From contig NZ_QGMY01000007.1 of the NCBI RefSeq assembly GCF_003173355.1, positions 310,001 through 374,000 of the forward strand: a stretch of 64,000 nucleotides of DNA, read 5' to 3'. Source of the DNA: Methanospirillum lacunae (GTDB lineage Archaea; Halobacteriota; Methanomicrobia; Methanomicrobiales; Methanospirillaceae). The position numbers and the translations under genes were made by a program. Of the stretch, positions 8,412 to 17,646 are shown piece by piece; position 1 is the first letter of the stretch, and each line of letters starts with the position of its first letter. The notes beneath the pieces were generated by a model. The model was given only the letters and a program-made list of their open reading frames with translations, was not told the DNA's origin and did no database searches.

Positions 8412-9689
8412 ATGCTTGATATCAGATTTGTACGGGCAAGCCCGGAGATTGTCAAAGCCGATCTGGTCAAACGAAACGACACAGAAAAGATTGACTGGGT
8501 CGACGACCTCCTCACAAAAGATGCCCGGAACAGGGAACTAATCGGACTCAATAATAAACTGAGGCAGAGACGTAACTCAATTTCACACGATATTAACCGT
8601 GCCAAAAAGGCAGGTGAGGACGCTTCTCCCCTAATGGCAGAGGCGGCGAGCCTCCCGCAGAAGATTAAGGACAATGAGGTTGAGATGGATGAACTCTCAA
8701 CAAAGATCCATTATTACCTCATGCGCCTGCCCAATATTCTCCACGAGAGTGTGCCCCAGGGAAAGGATGACACAGAGAATGTTGAGATCAAGAAGGTCGG
8801 AACACCACGAACGTTTGATTTTGAACTGATAAATCACGGTCAACTTGCAGTTGATAACGATTGGGCAGACTTTGAACGGGCCACAAAAACATCGGGTGCA
8901 GGATTTTACTTCCTGAAAGGAAATCTGGTTCTCCTCGATCTTGCTCTTCAGAGATTTACTCTCGATATGCTGATGGAGCGGGGGTTCACTCCAATCTCAC
9001 CACCATTCATGATTAACCGGAAGTCATACGAGGAAGTGACTGACCTCGATGACTTTGAGAAGGTGATGTATAAGATTGATGGGGATGATGCATACCTGAT
9101 CGCAACCAGTGAGCATCCAATCGCTGCGATGTTTCAGGATGAAATTTTCGAAGAAAAAGATCTCCCCCTTCGTTTAGCCGGAATATCTCCCTGCTTTAGA
9201 CGTGAGATCGGATCACACGGGCTTGATACCAAGGGTCTCTTTAGGGTACATCAATTCCATAAAGTCGAGCAGTTTGTATACTGTAAACCAGAGGATTCCT
9301 GGGAAATCCATGAGGAACTCAGAGAGAATGCAGAGGCAGTTTTCCAGAAACTAGGGCTTCCCTATCGGCTTGTAAATATCTGCACCGGTGACATAGGAAC
9401 CGTTGCAGCGAAAAAATACGATATTGAGGCCTGGATGCCCAGGGAAAATGCATACCGGGAGGTTGTCTCCTGTTCAAACTGTACGGCATACCAGGCAACC
9501 CGTCTGAATATCAAAGTAAGAGACAGTAAGGATTTTGAATCCAAGCAATATGTCCATACCCTGAACTCAACCGCCATTGCAACATCAAGAGCCATGAGAT
9601 CAATTCTTGAAAATTATCAACAGAAGGACGGATCTGTGGAGATCCCAAAGGTTCTTGTTCCATACATGAATGGAAAAGAATATCTCTGA
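8412..9689 (+). CDS. serS: serine--tRNA ligase, bacterial type
   Basis: Class II SerRS (425 aa) that charges tRNA-Ser. An N-terminal coiled-coil arm (about residues 30-100) is followed by the catalytic domain: motif 1 region around 180-200, motif 2 CFRREIGSHGLDTKGLFRVH (about 258-277), and motif 3 NSTAIATSRAMRSILENYQ (about 385-403). This is the common SerRS form, not the rare zinc-dependent SerRS of some methanogens. GGTG lies 6 nt upstream of the ATG. T-tracts at about 9697-9710 follow the stop. Confidence 0.97.
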   Translation: MLDIRFVRASPEIVKADLVKRNDTEKIDWVDDLLTKDARNRELIGLNNKLRQRRNSISHDINRAKKAGEDASPLMAEAASLPQKIKDNEVEMDELSTKIHYYLMRLPNILHESVPQGKDDTENVEIKKVGTPRTFDFELINHGQLAVDNDWADFERATKTSGAGFYFLKGNLVLLDLALQRFTLDMLMERGFTPISPPFMINRKSYEEVTDLDDFEKVMYKIDGDDAYLIATSEHPIAAMFQDEIFEEKDLPLRLAGISPCFRREIGSHGLDTKGLFRVHQFHKVEQFVYCKPEDSWEIHEELRENAEAVFQKLGLPYRLVNICTGDIGTVAAKKYDIEAWMPRENAYREVVSCSNCTAYQATRLNIKVRDSKDFESKQYVHTLNSTAIATSRAMRSILENYQQKDGSVEIPKVLVPYMNGKEYL

Positions 9690-9696
9690 TCCTTCC

Positions 9697-9711
9697 ATTT
9701 TTCTTTTTTTC
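9697..9711 (+). terminator. T-rich terminator after serS
   Basis: Two thymidine runs (T5 and T7) start 8 nt after the serS stop codon. Archaeal RNA polymerase terminates on oligo-T tracts without needing a hairpin, so this is the likely serS transcript end. Confidence 0.5.
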
Positions 9712-9841
9712 CAGGATTATTTCATTCTGAAGCAGATGATCTGCTGATTGAAACAGGTAGACCACATTACATGGTTGACCAATTAGAAGGGGAAAAAAGG
9801 AGGTACTAGGGATTACTCCCTTATAATATTGAAGGGATGAC

Positions 9842-9932
9842 GGGAGATTACACTCCCAGATGGATCTATGTTTTTCACGGACAAGACTCTACAAGAGGTG
9901 TGCGTGAAAAGGGATAATTTTCAGGTTTTTTG
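9842..9932 (+). ncRNA. candidate structured small RNA between serS and glnK
   Basis: This otherwise empty stretch holds two perfect inverted repeats. The first is GGGAG-ATTACA-CTCCC (9842-9857). The second is an 8-bp stem TTTTCACG (9872-9879) with CGTGAAAA (9903-9910), enclosing an inner CTCT-ACA-AGAG hairpin. A T6 run follows at about 9926-9931. A TATA-like TTATAATA lies at 9821-9828, but a start about 26 nt downstream would cut the first hairpin. The second hairpin can fold on either strand, so the direction is uncertain. No known RNA family is recognised. Confidence 0.25.
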
Positions 9933-9937
9933 GATAT

Positions 9938-9968
9938 GAAAAACTGAGTGAGATTAATCTTACTCAGT
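9938..9968 (-). terminator. hairpin terminator of the amtB-glnK transcript
   Basis: On the minus strand ACTGAGT (9968-9962) overlaps the glnK stop codon and pairs with ACTCAGT (9949-9943). The loop holds a further palindrome AGATTAATCT, and a run of five T follows directly. This has the shape of an intrinsic terminator. Confidence 0.5.
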
Positions 9969-10292
9969 AATCACCTCATTGGTCCTGATTTTGATCGACT
10001 TGCTAACAGGCATGACAAAGATACGTCCATCTCCAATCTTGCCAGTGTAAGCCCCTTTCTTGACAGATTCAATTACAGCGTCTGCATCCTTGTCGCTCAC
10101 GACAAGTTCAATCTCAACCTTTGGAATAAGATCCACTTCGATTGTACCACCACGGTACTGAAGGCTGATTCCTTTCTGTTCTCCCCGGCCCTGGACTTCA
10201 GTAATGGTCATGCCGAAGAATCCAGCCTCTTCAAGGGCAGCTTTTACTGCATCGAGGCGTTCAGGTTTTACAATTGCTTTTATGAGCTGCAT
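9960..10292 (-). CDS. glnK: P-II nitrogen regulatory protein GlnK
   Basis: PII trimer subunit (110 aa) that binds ATP/ADP and 2-oxoglutarate and blocks the AmtB channel when nitrogen is plentiful. It has the N-terminal MQLIKAIVKPERLDAVKAAL, a T-loop carrying a tyrosine at about position 51 (ISLQYRGG), and the C-terminal TGKIGDGRIFVMPV. It lies 29 nt downstream of amtB on the same strand, the classical amtB-glnK pair, here in the order amtB then glnK. Expression is probably driven from the amtB promoter. Confidence 0.95.
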   Translation of the reverse strand: MQLIKAIVKPERLDAVKAALEEAGFFGMTITEVQGRGEQKGISLQYRGGTIEVDLIPKVEIELVVSDKDADAVIESVKKGAYTGKIGDGRIFVMPVSKSIKIRTNEVITE

Positions 10293-10321
10293 AGTTGTAC
10301 CTTTTTAATCGTTGCGCCTGT

Positions 10322-11536
10322 TTAATGAATCCTCTCTCCATGCTGGGAGATGTCAAGTCCGACGTACTCTTCTTCTTCACTTACACGCAGACCAATTGTC
10401 TTTTCAACAACCAGTGCAAGCACGTAGGTAAGTATGAAGGCGTAAGCGATGGCAGCGAATGCTCCAATGCATTGGGAGATAAACTGCTGTGCATTCCCTG
10501 CAAGAAGTCCATCCTTACCACCCACAACCGCTACTGCAAATATACCAGTTGCGAGTGCACCCCAGAGGCCACCCATTCCATGAACGGCCCATGCATCAAG
10601 GCTTTCATCAAGGCCCTTTCTGATTCTGAAGAGCATCATACCATAGCAGAGTACACCTGCGACAGCTCCAATGACGATGGAACTCATGGTGTCAACAAAT
10701 CCTGCTGCTGGCGTGATTGCAACAAGACCTGCAATGGCTCCTGATACCAGACCGAGTGAGGCAGGCTTTCCATGAACCCAGCTTGCAAGCATCCATGCAA
10801 TTGCACCAGCTGCTGCTGCGGTGTTAGTCACAACAAATGCACTTGCTGCAAGGCCGTTTGCTGCGATTGCACTCCCTGAGTTGAATCCGAACCACCCAAA
10901 CCAAAGCAATGCTGCTCCAAGAAGGGTTACCGGAATGTTATTTGGCTCCATGGAGTGTTCGCCAAATCCCATACGTTTACCAAGGACGAGTGCTACTGCA
11001 AGAGCACCAAACCCAGAACTGATATGCACAACCGTCCCTCCTGCAAAGTCCAGTGCACCGAGTTGTGCAGTCCATCCTCCACCCCAAACCCAGTGGGCAA
11101 GTGGATCATACACGAGGGTAGTCCACAGGATGGCAAAGACGAGGAATCCTGACCACTTTACCCGCTCTGCCATTCCTGATGTGATGATTGCCATCGTAAC
11201 CGTGGCAAAGACCAGCTGGAAAACCATGTAGAGAAGGGCGGGAACCGGCAGTTCTGTACCGGCGATAACTGCACCATCCTGACCTACTCCGGCAAGGCCG
11301 AGGTTTGCCAGTGATCCGATAAAGCCGCCTACATCAGGTCCGAATGCGAGCGAATATCCGAATAAAACCCACTGAAGGCTTACTACAGCGAATGCTACGA
11401 GCGAAAGAGCGATCATATTGATGAGGTTTTTCTTTCGTACCAATCCACCATAGAAGAGCCCGACACCCGGGGTCATGATCATGACCAGGGCAGTGGAAGC
11501 TAAAACCCATGCTGTTGCTCCAGTATCAATGTCCAT
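10322..11536 (-). CDS. amtB: ammonium transporter AmtB
   Basis: Amt/Rh-family ammonium channel (404 aa, about 11 membrane helices). The N-terminus includes the signature [17 protein letters not shown]. The twin pore histidines are in [15 protein letters not shown] and [11 protein letters not shown]. The ATG at 11536 has GGTGA 9 nt upstream. It is co-transcribed with glnK, and its leader of about 145 nt follows a TATA box and a candidate NrpR operator at 11.7 kb. It would import ammonium under nitrogen limitation. Confidence 0.96.
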   Translation of the reverse strand: MDIDTGATAWVLASTALVMIMTPGVGLFYGGLVRKKNLINMIALSLVAFAVVSLQWVLFGYSLAFGPDVGGFIGSLANLGLAGVGQDGAVIAGTELPVPALLYMVFQLVFATVTMAIITSGMAERVKWSGFLVFAILWTTLVYDPLAHWVWGGGWTAQLGALDFAGGTVVHISSGFGALAVALVLGKRMGFGEHSMEPNNIPVTLLGAALLWFGWFGFNSGSAIAANGLAASAFVVTNTAAAAGAIAWMLASWVHGKPASLGLVSGAIAGLVAITPAAGFVDTMSSIVIGAVAGVLCYGMMLFRIRKGLDESLDAWAVHGMGGLWGALATGIFAVAVVGGKDGLLAGNAQQFISQCIGAFAAIAYAFILTYVLALVVEKTIGLRVSEEEEYVGLDISQHGERIH

Positions 11537-11684
11537 GTTTTCAATTCACCTGTTTGATCACCAATAATGCTGACTCTCTTATCGTAAATTACTTAAAGAT
11601 TTTCCCAATGCACAAACGCACTACAAAAATCCACGATTCGGAGTCGAAACTTACCTGAACGGATCTACTCCGCCCGGGTTAGTA

Positions 11685-11710
11685 AGAAGTTGTCTTCCAC
11701 CTTATTTAAA
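11685..11710 (-). promoter_or_regulatory. amtB promoter: TATA box with adjacent candidate NrpR operator
   Basis: Reading the minus strand, TTTAAATAAG (about 11710-11701) is a good archaeal TATA box. It is followed within 4 nt by GGAA-N6-TTCT (11698-11685), one mismatch from the GGAA-N6-TTCC operator known for the archaeal nitrogen repressor NrpR in Methanococcus. Its position between TATA box and predicted start site is where a repressor would act. The rest of the 11537-11929 gap holds only the leader and no further gene that I can support. Confidence 0.4.
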
Positions 11711-11929
11711 TTTTTTTAGTGATGGTGATCGACAATTCTCATCAGAAGGTTATTCAGGAAGAATAATTGGTTGATGGATCTAAAACGCAGGTGATTAAAG
11801 AGATGATTACACTTTTCTCAAAATTCTACAGAATTAATGAAAGGAAAAAAATCATACAAAATCATCAATTTTGGTGTAAAATTTGAGAAACACCACAGGA
11901 TATACAGTAAGAAGTGATGATAATGAGGG

Positions 11930-14035
11930 TCAGCGGTGTCTCTTTCCAGGCCTTTTTTTTCTTTTCTCCATGAGACTACCATGAAGTTCTGCCTGCCTAC
12001 CTCTCTGTCTCTGGAGAAGGGCAGCTTCTTCATCTGTTGCACAGTCAAGCTCAGCAAGGATTTCAAGGGGATCTTTGGTTTCCTTTACAAGATCAATGAT
12101 TCTTGTAAGCCTTTCCACACCAATGAAGTGTTCTGCCATCAGACGGGAAAGAGGAGTGAGGCGGATGGTTCCCCCTTCACGAAAGACCAGATTCCTCTGC
12201 AACAGAAGTTCTTCGACCGGTTCAGGCTCACCCACAAGACTCGCTTCAATCTTCTGCATTATATTTCGGTCACCTGCAGCCACCACAGCATTTGCAACAT
12301 AAATCTCAGAACTCTGCTCTAGAGTGTAAACAGGAGCAACTTCTCCCATTTCGCCTTTCAGAAGACCCATGGCAACTTCTTCTTCAGTCATCCGTGAACT
12401 CCGGGAGTATGACCCTCCTGGTTCTGCAAGGATCACCACTTTTCCAAGATCATGGTAATCAGGTCGTCCTGCCCTTCCTGACATCTGCTGGAACTCCTGC
12501 ACGGTCAACCACTCAATTCCCATCGCCAGTGAATCAAATATTACCTGTGATGCAGGGAAATCAACGCCTGCTGCGAGAGCAGCAGTTGTGACAACAGCCC
12601 TGATCTCACCTTTTTCAAACTGGTTTTCAACATGGCGCCGCTCTTCCTGGGTCAGACCAGCGTGGTAAGGGGCCACTCCTTCACCTAACTTGTCAGAGAT
12701 AACATGACACCGTGCCCGGGAATTGGTAAAAATAATAGTCTGATTATGAAATCCTTTAGAAGAGACCTTGTTGTACTCATCTTGGACCAGTTTCTTCTCT
12801 GTGGGTATCTTCTGCTGGCGTTCAAGAAAAACCAGATATCTCTCAAGGGTCACCGGGCGCTCATCATACCGGACCAGTTCACAGGATAATTTCTTTGCAA
12901 GAAGTTTTGGATGTCCTATTGTTGCACTCAAATACAAAAACTGGGCTTTTGGTGAGTTGAACTTCATCCTGGCAATAAGACCGTCAACACGATGCCCACG
13001 CTCCTTATCCTCCAGCATCTGGACTTCATCTATGACCACTGTACCGATGTCATGCAGTTTCATACCACACCTGAGCAGGTGGTCAATTCCTTCATACGTC
13101 GCAATAATGATAGAAGCTCCCCGATCACGGTTCCCGGGGCGACGGTTGTCACTGATTTGGATACGACTTGTTCCGGTGATGATGGATATCTCAGCGATCT
13201 TTCCATATTTTTTTGCAAACCGATCGTATTTCTGAAATGCGAGTGCCACCAGAGGGACAAGGAAAATCATCCGACCCCTCTTCTCAAGGAAATTCTTGAA
13301 TCCAGCCATCTCACCAATGAATGTTTTTCCACTTGCGGTAGCTGCCACCACAAGGAGGTCTTTCCCGTACAAAAGACCGGCCTCTACAGCAATCTGCTGG
13401 ACCGGCATCAGAGACTCAACATTGGCAAGATCTACAAACTGGCGGGGCAGGGGAAGCTCATCCAGCCTGCTAGTCTCAACAACAGGATGGGCAATCAATC
13501 GATCATAGAGAGTATGATCAAAAGAATGCTCACCAGGCTCAATGGTGGCAAGCACCCGATCAACACTTCGGTACTTATCAAGCAGTTCATCAAGATGAGA
13601 GAGAGCATTCCTGCCCAACCGTCCCATGTGGGCAAGTTCACGCCGGAGTTCTTTACGGGCACAGGGTAGGCAGATCCACTCATCTTCTCCGTACATTATC
13701 GCCTGATCACGGTCCAGTTCTGCAATGCGATCTTCCATCAGACAGAAACGACAGAGTTCAACATAGGTGAACGGGATCTGCAGATCATGCAAAAAAGCCT
13801 CAAATGGCCCATCTGGACAGGTGAGGCGAACCTTTGCACGCCTCAAGTGAATGACCAGATCCCTTGTCGGCAGGTTTCTGTACCCAGAACCACTCCCTCG
13901 CCTCATCCGGTAATGGGAAGGCCTGATACCCTTGGGTGTATCTATGAGTTCTATGATGGCTGTCGCATTTACATGATGAGTTTCAAAAAACAGGATCTTG
14001 TAATACTTTTTAGTCGGCTGAACGATTGCCTTCAT
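11930..14035 (-). CDS. SF2 DEAD/DEAH-box helicase with N-terminal zinc-binding region (DUF5814-type)
   Basis: A 701-residue Ski2/Hel308-like superfamily 2 helicase. The N-terminal 200 residues include two CxxC-type pairs (CRFC at about 95 and CLPC at about 124), a likely zinc site. The helicase core follows: Walker A ATASGKT (about 232), DEVQ box, SATIG motif III, and motif VI QMSGRAGRP. The C-terminus is short and very basic (EKRKKRPGKRHR). Its start overlaps the stop of the upstream winged-helix gene by 4 nt, so the three minus-strand genes to 15334 look like one operon. The substrate is unknown; repair, RNA turnover or transcription-linked roles are possible. Confidence 0.85.
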   Translation of the reverse strand: MKAIVQPTKKYYKILFFETHHVNATAIIELIDTPKGIRPSHYRMRRGSGSGYRNLPTRDLVIHLRRAKVRLTCPDGPFEAFLHDLQIPFTYVELCRFCLMEDRIAELDRDQAIMYGEDEWICLPCARKELRRELAHMGRLGRNALSHLDELLDKYRSVDRVLATIEPGEHSFDHTLYDRLIAHPVVETSRLDELPLPRQFVDLANVESLMPVQQIAVEAGLLYGKDLLVVAATASGKTFIGEMAGFKNFLEKRGRMIFLVPLVALAFQKYDRFAKKYGKIAEISIITGTSRIQISDNRRPGNRDRGASIIIATYEGIDHLLRCGMKLHDIGTVVIDEVQMLEDKERGHRVDGLIARMKFNSPKAQFLYLSATIGHPKLLAKKLSCELVRYDERPVTLERYLVFLERQQKIPTEKKLVQDEYNKVSSKGFHNQTIIFTNSRARCHVISDKLGEGVAPYHAGLTQEERRHVENQFEKGEIRAVVTTAALAAGVDFPASQVIFDSLAMGIEWLTVQEFQQMSGRAGRPDYHDLGKVVILAEPGGSYSRSSRMTEEEVAMGLLKGEMGEVAPVYTLEQSSEIYVANAVVAAGDRNIMQKIEASLVGEPEPVEELLLQRNLVFREGGTIRLTPLSRLMAEHFIGVERLTRIIDLVKETKDPLEILAELDCATDEEAALLQRQRGRQAELHGSLMEKRKKRPGKRHR

Positions 14036-14838
14036 GCAGCTACCAGATCATGAATCTCATAACTGAGCTCTGCCTGTTCAAGCTGTTTCAGATACTCGGT
14101 GAAAAACTCATCTACAATCACAATGCCGCAGGGGATGCCGTGCAGAGCTGCTTCTATTACACCTTCACGCGAACCAAAATAGAGATCGGGCACCCGTCCG
14201 ATTTTTTTGAGCGAGACCCAGGCTTCAAGCCCGACACATGCGACAACCGAAACCCCGCCGATAACCTCGGTAAGTTGGTCGAGTTTGACATTTCGTGAGC
14301 CTCCACGCTCAACCCTCGGAACCTTACATACCTGGACAATAGACTCCTTGTGATCGATAATCCCATCCAGTTTAGCAACCCCTGTCTCCTCACCTTTCGG
14401 TGTATCAACCGCGATCTCACCATTTGCAGTAGTCAGTTTCCGGGATGCATATAAAATGCCCCCTTTCATGTACACCCCTACCCTGTCGCCCTTTCGGAGA
14501 TCCTCTGCCGCTATTGCTGTCCATACCGAGACCTGATGGATAATGTCATGCCTCACATGCTTTGCATAGATTTCAAGCATCTCGGCATTCTGAAGGATCC
14601 ACTCAATCCCTTCACGGGTTACCTCATATCTCCCCCTGCCAGGGGCCTTTATCATACCTTCATCAACCAGATCACGGATATATTCTGATATCGCCTGAGG
14701 TGTTACCCCAAGCATTGCTGCAATCTCCTGCTGCCGTACTGCAGGTTGATGCTCAGCTATTTCAACAAGAATTTGAAACCGGGAGACATCCCGTTTATTA
14801 CGCAGGATCGTATATCCCGGCTCGTCTTCATTCTTCAA
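14032..14838 (-). CDS. winged-helix DNA-binding protein with archaeal C-terminal sensor-like domain
   Basis: 268 residues. Residues about 15-80 form a MarR-like winged helix (QQEIAAMLGVTPQAISEYIRD). Residues 100-265 form an archaea-specific domain with repeated beta strands (GDRVGVYMKGGILYAS) and a conserved-looking DHKESIVQV region. It overlaps the preceding regulator by 11 nt and the following helicase by 4 nt, so it is translationally coupled to both. The target and ligand are not evident. Confidence 0.7.
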   Translation of the reverse strand: MKNEDEPGYTILRNKRDVSRFQILVEIAEHQPAVRQQEIAAMLGVTPQAISEYIRDLVDEGMIKAPGRGRYEVTREGIEWILQNAEMLEIYAKHVRHDIIHQVSVWTAIAAEDLRKGDRVGVYMKGGILYASRKLTTANGEIAVDTPKGEETGVAKLDGIIDHKESIVQVCKVPRVERGGSRNVKLDQLTEVIGGVSVVACVGLEAWVSLKKIGRVPDLYFGSREGVIEAALHGIPCGIVIVDEFFTEYLKQLEQAELSYEIHDLVAA

Positions 14839-15334
14839 GTATAACCAGTCCCTGGCCCTTCACATCAAGGTGTGGAACCCGTTTTGCTACTCCTTTAATG
14901 TATATCGGGGTTACATTAAACCTTCGTGCAATGTCATTTATTGAAGAGTTTCCTTTAGATAACTCTCCTTCAAGGCTATCGCCCTTAACTCCTATTTCTG
15001 ATTCTTCAGAGAATGCAATCGAGAGCAGATCTGCAAGATCCGAGAAATTGCACTGAAAGTTGGCCCTGAATTTGCTATATGTTGCCTTATACTCCTTTTC
15101 CGGCTTTTTACCTGGCTCGGGCATGCGCCATTTCTCTTCAAGGAGGTTGCCTTTCTTGAGTATCAGCAGACACTCCCTGACTCCGTCTTCCCCCACTACA
15201 TCACCGATCTCGCTTCTGGTCATCCAGTTCTTGTTCAGCATATCAAGAATCTTCTTATAGACAGTATTGTTGAAGATGACAAAAAGCGGGACCAGTTCTA
15301 CGGGATCATTGACTATTCTGATATGACCCGTCAA
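14828..15334 (-). CDS. ArsR-like winged-helix regulator
   Basis: 168 residues with an N-terminal winged helix (VYKKILDMLNKNWMTRSEIGDVVG) and a second, C-terminal helix-turn-helix-like segment (SINDIARRFNVTPIYIKGVA). It is the first gene of the minus-strand operon with the second regulator and the DUF5814-type helicase. It is divergent from hypF, whose start is 57 nt away, so the shared intergenic region (AT-rich, 15335-15391) should hold both promoters. No metal-binding cysteines are seen. Confidence 0.7.
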   Translation of the reverse strand: MTGHIRIVNDPVELVPLFVIFNNTVYKKILDMLNKNWMTRSEIGDVVGEDGVRECLLILKKGNLLEEKWRMPEPGKKPEKEYKATYSKFRANFQCNFSDLADLLSIAFSEESEIGVKGDSLEGELSKGNSSINDIARRFNVTPIYIKGVAKRVPHLDVKGQGLVILEE

Positions 15335-15391
15335 TTCAAAACCCTATAATTATAACGTCTGATAAAAAAATAAAGGTTTGTTGTGTGAGTA

Positions 15392-17614
15392 ATGGAAAGA
15401 CAGGGCCGGATAATTATCAGGGGTATCGTACAGGGTGTGGGGTTCCGTCCTTTTGTCTATGCAAAAGCACATGAACTCGGAATAGTTGGAACAGTCCAGA
15501 ATGCCGGGTCAGAAGTCCGTATTAACGCCTATGGTGATAAGTTCGAAAAGTTTAGAGACCTTGTTGCTGACGGAACACCCCTCTCAGTGATAGACTCAGT
15601 AGAAACCCTTCCCATACAAGGTCCATGGCCGGACTCATTTTCAATAATTCCAAGTGCCGAGGGATCTCTCACCGGACTTATTCCACCTGATGTTGCAACC
15701 TGTGACGACTGTATTGAAGATATATTTAGGATATCAGGAAGATATGAAGGTTATTTTGCCACCTCATGTGTGAACTGTGGACCACGATACTCGATCATCA
15801 GAACACTCCCTTATGACCGGGAACGTACAGCGATGGATGAATTCCCCCCTTGTAATGAATGCACAACTGAATACGTAGATCCGCTTTGTCGCCGGCACCA
15901 TGCCCAGACCATAGCCTGTAACTCCTGTGGACCACAACTTACCCTTCTTACTAGTACAGGAGAGATCCTACAAATCCAGGATCCCATCAAAGAAACATCA
16001 AAACTCCTTGATCAGGGTGAAATTTTAGCAATCAGAGGAATAGGAGGGTTTCATATCGCCTGCATCGGGGATGTCGCCGAAGAACTCAAAAAGCGGCTTG
16101 GCAGACCTGAGCAACCTCTTGCCATCATGGCTCATCTGGACGTTATCCGGAAACTCACCGATATCTCAAATGAAGAGGAAATAACTTTGAGGAGTCCGGC
16201 TGCTCCAATAATGGTTCTTGACAAGAAGGATCCTACAGCAATTTCACATGTAAGTAATCTACACACTGTCGGCTGTATGCTCCCATATACCGGATTGCAT
16301 CACCTGATCTTCGCAGCCCTTAAATCTCCATTCCTGATCATGACCAGTGCCAATGTCCCCGGGTATCCTATGATAACGGATCAGGAGCAGATTGTTTCCA
16401 GGTTATCAAAAACGGTTGGATATATCCTCACTCACAATCGGGATATCGTAAACCGTTGTGATGACTCAGTAATCAGAAAAAACCTGATTATCAGGCTTTC
16501 CCGGGGACTCGCACCAAGGAGGGTGGCACATGACCTTGGAAACGAGGCCATTCTGGGGGTAGGCCCTGAACTCAATGCAAATGTCACTATTTACCGGGAT
16601 GGGTTCACAATAACCTCACCCCATATAGGAAATGTTAGAAATCCTGCTACCTTCGCCTACCTGACAGAGACAATAGAAAGACTTTCCAGCCTGTTAAAAC
16701 CAAATATCAAAGTAATTGCCCACGATCTTCATCCTCAGTTTCTCTCAACACGTTTTGCTAAGGAGATGGCTGAAGATATCGGTGCCACAATTATTCCAGT
16801 TCAGCATCATATGGCCCATATTGCCGCTGCCTGCCAGGATCCATGCGTTGGCATTGCCATTGATGGTGTTGGGTATGGAACTGACGGTACAGTATGGGGA
16901 GGAGAGATCTTTACCGGTGAGGTACCTCATTTGAGTCGCGTTGCCCATCTGCAACCGGTTTTAATGCCAGGCGGAGATTTAGCAACAAAATTCCCTGAAC
17001 GAATGTTGTATGGGATCCTTCCAGATGAGCAGACAGAACAGATCTTAACTTCGCGAGGCTGGAGTGAGCCAGACCTTAAAATTTTAAGCCAGCAGGTTAG
17101 TAAACGGTTCAATACAGTTCAGACAACAAGTACAGGGAGAATCCTTGATGCAGCAGCTGCACTCCTAGGGATCTGTAGACAAAAAACCTATGATGGAGAA
17201 CCTGCGATGAAACTTGAATCTGCAGCATGGGGAGTGAAACCAGAACTGTGGCCACTATCCTTTGGAAAGGACCAAGACAGTAGAATTCTTGATACTTCAT
17301 CCCTCCTCATGATCACCAGGGATAAGTACGCCAGGTCTGAAAGTGATGCAAGTGCAATTCAAACGATTGCTTCCTCATTCCAATTTAACCTTGCACGGGG
17401 TATCGCTAAACTCGCGATTGACGCTGCCGAAGAAGAGGGATATACGAATATCGCACTCTCAGGGGGTGTTTCATATAATGAAGCAATAAGAAGAACGATT
17501 GCAGAAGAGGTCAAAACACAGGGAATGAAACTGGTTATCAACAGAGAATATCCACTTGGTGATGGGTGTATCTCATACGGTCAATGTGTTTGGGCAGGAA
17601 TGAGCAGACAATAA
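15392..17614 (+). CDS. hypF: carbamoyltransferase HypF, [NiFe]-hydrogenase maturation
   Basis: HypF (740 aa) uses carbamoyl phosphate and ATP to make the thiocarbamate on HypE that becomes the cyanide ligands of [NiFe] hydrogenases. Domains in order: acylphosphatase-like (5-90, with GIVQGVGFRPFVYAKAHELG), two C4 zinc fingers (CDDC...CVNC and CNEC...CNSC, 105-185), a YrdC-like domain (about 195-380), and a Kae1-like domain (about 390-740, with QHHMAHIAAACQ and ALSGGVSYNEAI). The length is normal. Methanogens need it for F420-reducing and energy-converting hydrogenases. HypB is encoded separately at 43 kb. Confidence 0.96.
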   Translation: MERQGRIIIRGIVQGVGFRPFVYAKAHELGIVGTVQNAGSEVRINAYGDKFEKFRDLVADGTPLSVIDSVETLPIQGPWPDSFSIIPSAEGSLTGLIPPDVATCDDCIEDIFRISGRYEGYFATSCVNCGPRYSIIRTLPYDRERTAMDEFPPCNECTTEYVDPLCRRHHAQTIACNSCGPQLTLLTSTGEILQIQDPIKETSKLLDQGEILAIRGIGGFHIACIGDVAEELKKRLGRPEQPLAIMAHLDVIRKLTDISNEEEITLRSPAAPIMVLDKKDPTAISHVSNLHTVGCMLPYTGLHHLIFAALKSPFLIMTSANVPGYPMITDQEQIVSRLSKTVGYILTHNRDIVNRCDDSVIRKNLIIRLSRGLAPRRVAHDLGNEAILGVGPELNANVTIYRDGFTITSPHIGNVRNPATFAYLTETIERLSSLLKPNIKVIAHDLHPQFLSTRFAKEMAEDIGATIIPVQHHMAHIAAACQDPCVGIAIDGVGYGTDGTVWGGEIFTGEVPHLSRVAHLQPVLMPGGDLATKFPERMLYGILPDEQTEQILTSRGWSEPDLKILSQQVSKRFNTVQTTSTGRILDAAAALLGICRQKTYDGEPAMKLESAAWGVKPELWPLSFGKDQDSRILDTSSLLMITRDKYARSESDASAIQTIASSFQFNLARGIAKLAIDAAEEEGYTNIALSGGVSYNEAIRRTIAEEVKTQGMKLVINREYPLGDGCISYGQCVWAGMSRQ

Positions 17615-17646
17615 ATATTGATGCCCAGATTCTTAATTAAAAAAAA

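Noticed and set aside
10295-10744. Cys-rich 149-residue frame on the plus strand
   Set aside because: It lies wholly antisense to amtB, which is clearly the coding strand; it has no ribosome binding site or recognisable motif.
12292-14053. Several plus-strand open frames opposite the SF2 helicase
   Set aside because: They are shadows of the 701-residue helicase on the minus strand, without homology-like motifs or start signals.
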